Shown: one piece after another, positions 59,245 to 64,000 of the stretch
How positions within the stretch are numbered: the stretch's first letter is position 1
How the letters are laid out: each line of letters opens with the position of its first letter
DNA from: Pasteurella skyensis
Lineage (GTDB): Bacteria; Pseudomonadota; Gammaproteobacteria; Enterobacterales; Pasteurellaceae
Direction of reading: 5' to 3'
NCBI RefSeq assembly: GCF_013377295.1
Contig: NZ_CP016180.1
Location: forward strand, 1,612,001 to 1,676,000
Length of the DNA: 64,000 nt
Notes under the pieces: model-generated
The model's database searches: none
What the model saw: the letters and a program-made list of their open reading frames with translations, nothing else
What the model was told of the DNA's origin: nothing
Program-made: the position numbers and the translations under genes

Positions 59245-59362
59245 ATTGCTTAAAATTGATCTTGTTCACATAAATACACTTCACAATGTGCAATTTATAC
59301 GACTATTTGCTAAACTTCTTTAACGAATTTAAAATTTTTTTAACAATACGAAGGAGTATCTT

Positions 59363-60664
59363 ATGTCTAAACCACATATTGGATTTTTAGGTCCACAGCC
59401 TTATATGAAACAGGCAATCGATGAAATGAATAAACACCTTGTGGTACACGAACTAAATCCAACCACTTGGAAAGATGAAGAAATGGAAGCCATTGCTCAG
59501 AAATGTCGAGATAAAAATATTACTGCTGTTGCTGGTTTTGCACAAAAAGATGCGTTTCATCATATTTTAATCAACGAACGTTTAGGCAATCCAGTGCCTT
59601 CACGTCTTGCGTTTTTATATTGTATGAACAAATATTTAATGCGTACCCTTGAAGCAAATCCATTCTGGTTTGATTATGTTGATCCATTAACAGAAACTGA
59701 TGAAGAAATTATCGCTAAAATTACAGAATGGCCATTTATGTTGAAAAACACCTCTCTTTCATTAGGTCGTGGTATTTTCAAAATCAAAAATGAAGATGAT
59801 TTGCGTGCTGTTTTAAAAAGCTACCGTGAAGATAAAGAATTACAAGAACTGATTGCTTATCAAAATAAAGAATATATGAAAGGCATTCCTGAGAGTGAGT
59901 TACCGCCTGTCATCCCACCATTTATAGCAGAGCATATGGTTGATATGAACGTGGCAATTGAATATTGCTACGAAGGTTATATTACCGCAGAAGGTGAAAT
60001 CGTACACTACGCCTTAACCGAAGAAGTGTATTTCTCAAATCATCAAGCATTAGGTTATGTTACCCCGCCGATCAGTATTGATTCTGATATGGCAAACAAA
60101 ATTGAAGCGTGGGTTGATGATTATATGGGACGCTTTGCAGAGCTTGGGTATAAAGGACAATTCTTTAATCTTGAATTCTGGATTATGCCAGATGGCACGA
60201 TTGCATTAACCGAAATCAATCCTCGTGCAGCACACAGTTACCACTACAACTACTTATATTCATTTGGCGATTCGCTCTATGAAGATAACCTAAAACTTGC
60301 CGCAACAGGTAAAAAGGTATCAGATGAAACCCCTTGGACAAAATGGCGTCAAGGTGGTGACTTCCTTTATACTTTAATTGTGTTAATTACTTCTAATGAA
60401 ATGGGTAAAGTGAGTGATATTTTAGATTACAACTATGTCGCTCAATTAGAACAAGAAGGTGTGCTAATTCGTCACACTCGCCAAAAAGATGATGTACTAA
60501 CCGCAGAAGATATGACGGCTGCTGGCGTAATGTTACAACAAATGTGGATTACAGGAAAAACTAAACAAGATGTGATTGCTCGTGAACACGAAATCCGTGC
60601 AAAAATCTTCAAAAACAAAGCCAAAGTAGCAGGTTGTGATTACCCTCCTTATTGGTCTTTATAA
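59363..60664 (+). CDS. ATP-grasp domain protein (carboxylate-amine ligase family, substrate unknown)
   Basis: 433 residues. N-terminal Rossmann-like start (GFLGPQPYMKQAIDEMN), then an ATP-grasp fold: FMLKNTSLSLGRGIFKIKNE (ATP-binding lysine and glycine-rich loop), FIAEHMVDMNVAIEYCYEG, GQFFNLEFWIMPDGTIALTEINPRAAHSYHY (metal-binding E and N, as in biotin carboxylase-like enzymes). It probably activates a carboxylate with ATP; the product is unknown. It has its own good ribosome site (AAGGAG) and no operon partner; the insertion sequence lies 11 bp after its stop. Confidence 0.8.
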   Translation: MSKPHIGFLGPQPYMKQAIDEMNKHLVVHELNPTTWKDEEMEAIAQKCRDKNITAVAGFAQKDAFHHILINERLGNPVPSRLAFLYCMNKYLMRTLEANPFWFDYVDPLTETDEEIIAKITEWPFMLKNTSLSLGRGIFKIKNEDDLRAVLKSYREDKELQELIAYQNKEYMKGIPESELPPVIPPFIAEHMVDMNVAIEYCYEGYITAEGEIVHYALTEEVYFSNHQALGYVTPPISIDSDMANKIEAWVDDYMGRFAELGYKGQFFNLEFWIMPDGTIALTEINPRAAHSYHYNYLYSFGDSLYEDNLKLAATGKKVSDETPWTKWRQGGDFLYTLIVLITSNEMGKVSDILDYNYVAQLEQEGVLIRHTRQKDDVLTAEDMTAAGVMLQQMWITGKTKQDVIAREHEIRAKIFKNKAKVAGCDYPPYWSL

Positions 60665-60675
60665 TCGTTGAATTG

Positions 60676-61765
60676 GGCATAGTAGACAAAATAGTTGGTA
60701 AAAAATGGGTTAAAGCTTTATATTACTGTGCTTTAGCCCACTTTTTTGAAAATGAATAAAAAACTTGTCCTTTTTGTCATAAAACGAATATTCACAAATA
60801 TGGTACCCAAAATAATGTTCAACGTTATAAATGCTCTATTTGTAATAAAACTTTTACCTTCAAAAAATCCTTAAATTCAAGCCAAATTTGGCTAGATTAC
60901 ACAGAAGGTAAACAAACCTATAAGCAACTAGCAATTAAATATAATTGCTCTGTTAGAACTATTCAAAGATATGTTTTAAAAGCCCCTAAAACGCCATTAA
61001 ATATCCCACAAAATAATAAATTGAACTTAATGATGGATACCACTTTCTTTGGTCGAAATTTTGGTGTTCTCGTTTTTATGGACACTTTATCAAAGAAGGT
61101 AATTTATCATCAAATTGTGACAACAGAAAAAAATCTTTATTATCTATTAGCAATGAATAAATTAAGAGAAAAAGGCTATATTATTCAATCTATTACTTGT
61201 GATGGAAGACGAGGATTATTAAGAGATTTTTTAAATACGCCTGCACAACTTTGCCAATTTCATCAAATAGCAAATGTAATAAGGAAATTAACAAGGAACC
61301 CTAAATCTGAAGCGGGAAAAGAGCTAAAAATATTAGTTAAAACATTAAAAAATAGCTCTAAAAACGAGTTCTATATTAATTTACATTATTGGTATTTAAA
61401 ACATAAAGAATATTTAAATGAACGCTCCGATAAAATAAATGAAAAGGGTAAATATCCTTTTAAACATCGTAATATAAGAAGTGCTTACAGGAGCTTAAAA
61501 TATAATATGGATTATTTATTTACTTTTGAAAAATATCCTGAATTAAATATAGAAAAAACAACAAATAGGCTTGAAAGTTTATTTGGAGAACTTAAACGAA
61601 AACTATCTAATCATAATGGTTTAACCAAATACCATAAGATTATGTTTATAAAAGATTTTCTAAATAAAAGGAGTTGGTAATTATTTATAAAATAATAAAA
61701 ACCAACTCATTTGTCTACTATGGGCATAGCTCCTCAAAATTACCAACTATTTTGTCTACTATGCC
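60676..61765 (+). mobile_element. Insertion sequence, copy 2 (IS1249-like), 1090 bp
   Basis: Same length, ends and open frames as 40084-41173, offset 20592 bp, with no difference noticed on reading. 8-bp target duplication TTGAATTG (60668-60675 and 61766-61773). Near-identity and clean duplications indicate recent transposition. Inserted between the ATP-grasp gene and the ArsA-like gene. Confidence 0.93.
60752..61680 (+). CDS. IS1249-like transposase, copy 2, frame shifted at an A6 run
   Basis: ATG at 60752, A6 run at 60758-60763 where a -1 shift (or one extra A in the RNA) is needed to join MNKK to the zinc ribbon CPFCHK...CSICNK. The catalytic Asp, Asp and Glu are intact. Identical to copy 1, so the shift was present when at least one of the copies moved. 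A shorter product from the TTG at 61021 is possible. Confidence 0.85.
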
Positions 61766-61795
61766 TTGAATTGAGATTATCTAAACAAATGACAC

Positions 61796-61849
61796 AAGCG
61801 GTAAGATTCTGATCAAAATTTGCAAATTTTTGAATACATCTTACCGCTT
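61796..61849. terminator. Paired uptake sequences downstream of the ArsA-like gene
   Basis: AAGCGGTAAGA (61796-61806; preceded by AC to give a full ACAAGCGGT core) and TCTTACCGCTT (61839-61849), loop containing TTTGCAAATTTTT. It lies 9 bp after the stop of the minus-strand ATPase gene. Likely terminator. Confidence 0.65.
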
Positions 61850-61858
61850 CATTTCTAA

Positions 61859-62839
61859 CTAAAAAGCCCCGTCCCAAAACTCAGACAACGCTGTCACTCC
61901 TTGAATATCATTTTGTTTTAGTGGTACAAATAATGCTTGTAGCTCTTGGTACTGCTCCATTAAATCATCAAGTTGTGTCATTATTTCACGCTGTCTTTGA
62001 CTACGTTTTTGCCAAAATTCATTGGGTTGTTGTTCGCTTAAGATTTGATTTACAATTAAACCTTTGCAAGGTAAATGACTGGCGTGTAGTTGTTTTAAGG
62101 CTCGTTTGGTTTCTGCGATCGGCAAGGTTTCTGCAATCAATACTAACACAATGGCGGTTTTATCTTGATTATGCAAAATATCCCTTGCTTGTGAGAATAA
62201 CTGACGGCGTTTTTCTAATACACTCACAGCCTCAGACCAACGATTATTTTCTTTTACAAAAGGATTAAAGCTGCGTTGCTTATCTAAATTTTGTGACGCT
62301 TCTCGTAATTTAGTTTGGTGCTTTTGTTGAGCGAGTAATCCGTCTGTCCACGCTTGCATCATTTCAGGTAAGCTTAACAAACGCAAAGTATGCCCTGTTG
62401 GTGCGGTATCAAAAATAATATGTTGATAATCCGCTTGTGCATCAACTAAATGCTGACAAATTGCTTCCAACATTGCCGCTTCTTCTGCACCCGGTGCATG
62501 ATGAGAGAGTTTTAAAAACTCTCGTAATTTTGGCATCATATCGGGGTTGGTATAAGCACGTAAGGTATTTTCTACCTGTTCAAAATGCTTATGAATAATA
62601 GTATGAGAATTAAGCTCAATCGCATCTAAATTATTGTTAATTTTTGTTGCTTTGTGGCTAAGCTCAATTGCCAGAGCGTCGCCTAAACTGTGGGCAGGGT
62701 CGGTTGAAATAATTAAAGTTTTTCGACCAATACTTGCAAAATGCACCGCCAACGCTGCCGATGAAGTGGTTTTACCTACACCACCTTTACCACCAACAAA
62801 AATGACTTTTTTATCTAATAAGCTATTAACTAACTTCAT
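61859..62839 (-). CDS. ArsA/Get3-family ATPase
   Basis: 326 residues from the ATG at 62839 (MKLVNSLLDKK), chosen for GAGG 7 nt upstream. The deviant Walker A is GGKGGVGKTT with STDPAHSLGDAL (switch I) and IIFDTAPTGHTLRLLSLP (switch II), all features of ArsA/Get3/TRC40. The metal-binding cysteines of arsenite ArsA are not evident, and no ars genes are nearby. It is downstream of the small cory-CC-star gene and cstA on the same strand, so it more likely serves membrane insertion or assembly of that system than arsenic export. Confidence 0.88.
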   Translation of the reverse strand: MKLVNSLLDKKVIFVGGKGGVGKTTSSAALAVHFASIGRKTLIISTDPAHSLGDALAIELSHKATKINNNLDAIELNSHTIIHKHFEQVENTLRAYTNPDMMPKLREFLKLSHHAPGAEEAAMLEAICQHLVDAQADYQHIIFDTAPTGHTLRLLSLPEMMQAWTDGLLAQQKHQTKLREASQNLDKQRSFNPFVKENNRWSEAVSVLEKRRQLFSQARDILHNQDKTAIVLVLIAETLPIAETKRALKQLHASHLPCKGLIVNQILSEQQPNEFWQKRSQRQREIMTQLDDLMEQYQELQALFVPLKQNDIQGVTALSEFWDGAF

Positions 62840-62876
62840 TTTATACCTCAATTTATCTCTTATTAACAACCGCTAA

Positions 62877-63146
62877 TTAACAGCAACCAAAATGCTCTAA
62901 GGGCGATTTTTCAATTCCCATACGAGTATGCCACTCGTGAAAAGCTTCTAAAAAAATAGGTTGCAATTCAAGGGTATAAAATGCAACAGGGTTAGGCACG
63001 CCAAGACTTTCAGCAAAAAGCATTAACATAAACAAATCCGCCTCATCACGATTTGCTCTCGCAAGTGTTTGACGATAAGGGGCGTGATAAAACTCATTTA
63101 AGCCTTGCAAGAACTCTTGCAAGGCTGTTTTACAGTTATGTGTCAT
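62877..63146 (-). CDS. cory-CC-star protein (small CstA-associated protein)
   Basis: About 89 residues from the ATG at 63146 (MTHNCKTALQEFL), 4 bp after the cstA stop. It ends HFGCC-stop; two terminal cysteines followed directly by the stop are the hallmark of the CC-star families that accompany CstA transporters. Conserved PYRQTLARANRDEADLFMLMLFAESLGVPNPVAFYTLEL. Function unknown; probably a small partner needed by the transporter. A longer in-frame start at 63209 would lie inside cstA and is rejected. Confidence 0.8.
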   Translation of the reverse strand: MTHNCKTALQEFLQGLNEFYHAPYRQTLARANRDEADLFMLMLFAESLGVPNPVAFYTLELQPIFLEAFHEWHTRMGIEKSPLEHFGCC

Positions 63147-63150
63147 CACA

Positions 63151-64000
63151 TTATTCAGCTTGTTTATCTTTTGATGGCCATTCTTTTCTAAGCACAGATA
63201 CGCACTCAAAAGATACCATAATAGATGCGATTAAAATAACAATATCTAACACTAATAATAACCACTGCTCTTTAACATAGAAAGCTTGTAATTGGATTAA
63301 TAATGCCATTACTGTCATACATAGAAGAAATGCCATTGGTAATAAAGTGTACCAGCTCTTAATCCCTCTACGTAATAACATTACAGATACGATTAATAAG
63401 GTTAAACCTGCCATCAACTGGTTTGTTGTACCGAATAAAGGCCAGATTGTTAAACCACCTGCACCATCATCGCCACCTGTTCCGAATACTAATCCGATAC
63501 AGATACCTACCGCTGATAAAGTTGCAACTGTACCATTTTTCAAGATTGGTAAGTTATAGATTTCACCAAATTCTTGTACGATATAACGTTGTAAACGCAC
63601 ACCTGTATCCATTGTTGTTCCAGCGAACAATGCCGCCATTACCGTTAACATTGTGACTGAAATTTCTTTACTGATTCCGACACCTTGATTGATGATTTCA
63701 CCACCACCATTGATAAATGCACCGATCGAACCTTTACCAAATGCAGTATAAACAGCTTCCCAATCAGCTAAGGTTGCAAAACCTGCTGTTGCAGCAATGA
63801 TTGCACCAAGAGAAAGCATTCCTTCGCCCATAGCACCAAAGTACCCCACAAAACGAATATCTTTTTCGTTGTTAATTTGTTTTGACGTTGTACCTGATGA
63901 AACTAAACCGTGGAAACCTGAAATCGCTCCACAGGCAATGGTTACGAATAATAATGGCATAATCGGTGGTGTACCGTTTGGCATATTTTCATTAAATGCT
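63151..64000 (-). CDS. cstA: CstA family peptide/pyruvate transporter (partial, N-terminus off the window)
   Basis: The C-terminal ~282 residues are present. CstA features: FVTIACGAISGFHGLVSSGTTSKQI, AALFAGTTMDTGVRLQRYIVQEFGE and GLTIWPLFGTTNQLMAGL. At least five membrane spans are visible. CstA proteins import peptides or pyruvate and are induced in carbon starvation in E. coli. The frame is open to base 64000, so the gene starts beyond the window. First gene of cstA - cory-CC-star - ArsA-like. Confidence 0.9.
   Translation of the reverse strand, partial: AFNENMPNGTPPIMPLLFVTIACGAISGFHGLVSSGTTSKQINNEKDIRFVGYFGAMGEGMLSLGAIIAATAGFATLADWEAVYTAFGKGSIGAFINGGGEIINQGVGISKEISVTMLTVMAALFAGTTMDTGVRLQRYIVQEFGEIYNLPILKNGTVATLSAVGICIGLVFGTGGDDGAGGLTIWPLFGTTNQLMAGLTLLIVSVMLLRRGIKSWYTLLPMAFLLCMTVMALLIQLQAFYVKEQWLLLVLDIVILIASIMVSFECVSVLRKEWPSKDKQAE

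Noticed and set aside
61859-62839. Arsenical pump ATPase
   Set aside because: Although ArsA-like, it lacks recognisable arsenite-binding cysteines and has no arsB, arsR or arsC neighbours; CstA and cory-CC-star are its neighbours.

Overview
The window is a 64 kb stretch of a Pasteurellaceae chromosome. The evidence is gene order and sequence family: ptsN-lptB-lptA-lptC, amiB-tsaE, a short secM in front of secA, era-rnc-lepB, efp divergent from epmB. There are also many uptake signal sequences of the Actinobacillus pleuropneumoniae/Mannheimia type (core AAGCGGT, often followed by TTTGCAAATTT). DNA is AT-rich throughout. I cannot name the species.

Layout. 1-10390 is housekeeping: ptsN (cut by the window edge), the lipopolysaccharide transport genes, amiB, tsaE, orn, mutT, the secM-secA regulatory pair, a DUF721 gene, an NlpE-like lipoprotein, tRNA-Ser, bolA and lpxM. 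10391-26861 is an accessory island holding a complete type I-F CRISPR-Cas gene set (cas6f, csy3, csy2, csy1, cas2-3, cas1) between lpxM and a tRNA-Cys/tRNA-Gly pair. 27341-36325 is again core (era, rnc, lepB, rlmL, asd, csdA, srmB). 36532-42492 is a more variable stretch: two Sel1-repeat proteins, dCMP deaminase, two small lipoproteins, an insertion sequence and yecM. 42629-54385 carries ushA, tex, a HAD phosphatase, yegP, efp/epmB, pgi, an ORF6N protein, ubiK and der. 54553-64000 has a trimeric autotransporter adhesin behind a poly-G promoter, a purine permease, an ATP-grasp protein, a second copy of the same insertion sequence, and an ArsA-like ATPase / cory-CC-star / CstA cluster running off the right edge.

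The most interesting part is the CRISPR island. Two very large genes that do not belong to a standard I-F locus are built into it: a 1212-residue KAP/YobI-type membrane P-loop NTPase, divergent from csy1, and a 1245-residue protein of unknown function between cas1 and cas2-3. There is no CRISPR array. In its place are (i) one 28-nt I-F-like repeat with its own good promoter downstream of cas6f, and (ii) a two-repeat, one-short-spacer crRNA-like element in the csy1/KAP intergenic region. The spacer of that element matches DNA about 70 bp away, next to a CC motif (the I-F PAM) and directly abutting the predicted -35 box of the csy operon. 10 of the first 11 bases match, with the single mismatch at position 6. 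This looks like a CreR/CreA-type guide RNA that would make the Csy complex repress its own operon, and possibly hold the KAP gene in check. The guide lies in the 5' untranslated leader of the KAP gene.

Other points: the adhesin promoter has a G8 tract filling the -35/-10 spacer, a typical phase-variation switch. The SecM end and the secA Shine-Dalgarno can form an 11-bp stem, the expected translation-arrest switch. Both copies of the IS have the transposase zinc ribbon out of frame with its ATG at an A6 run. Paired uptake sequences repeatedly serve as hairpins between genes.
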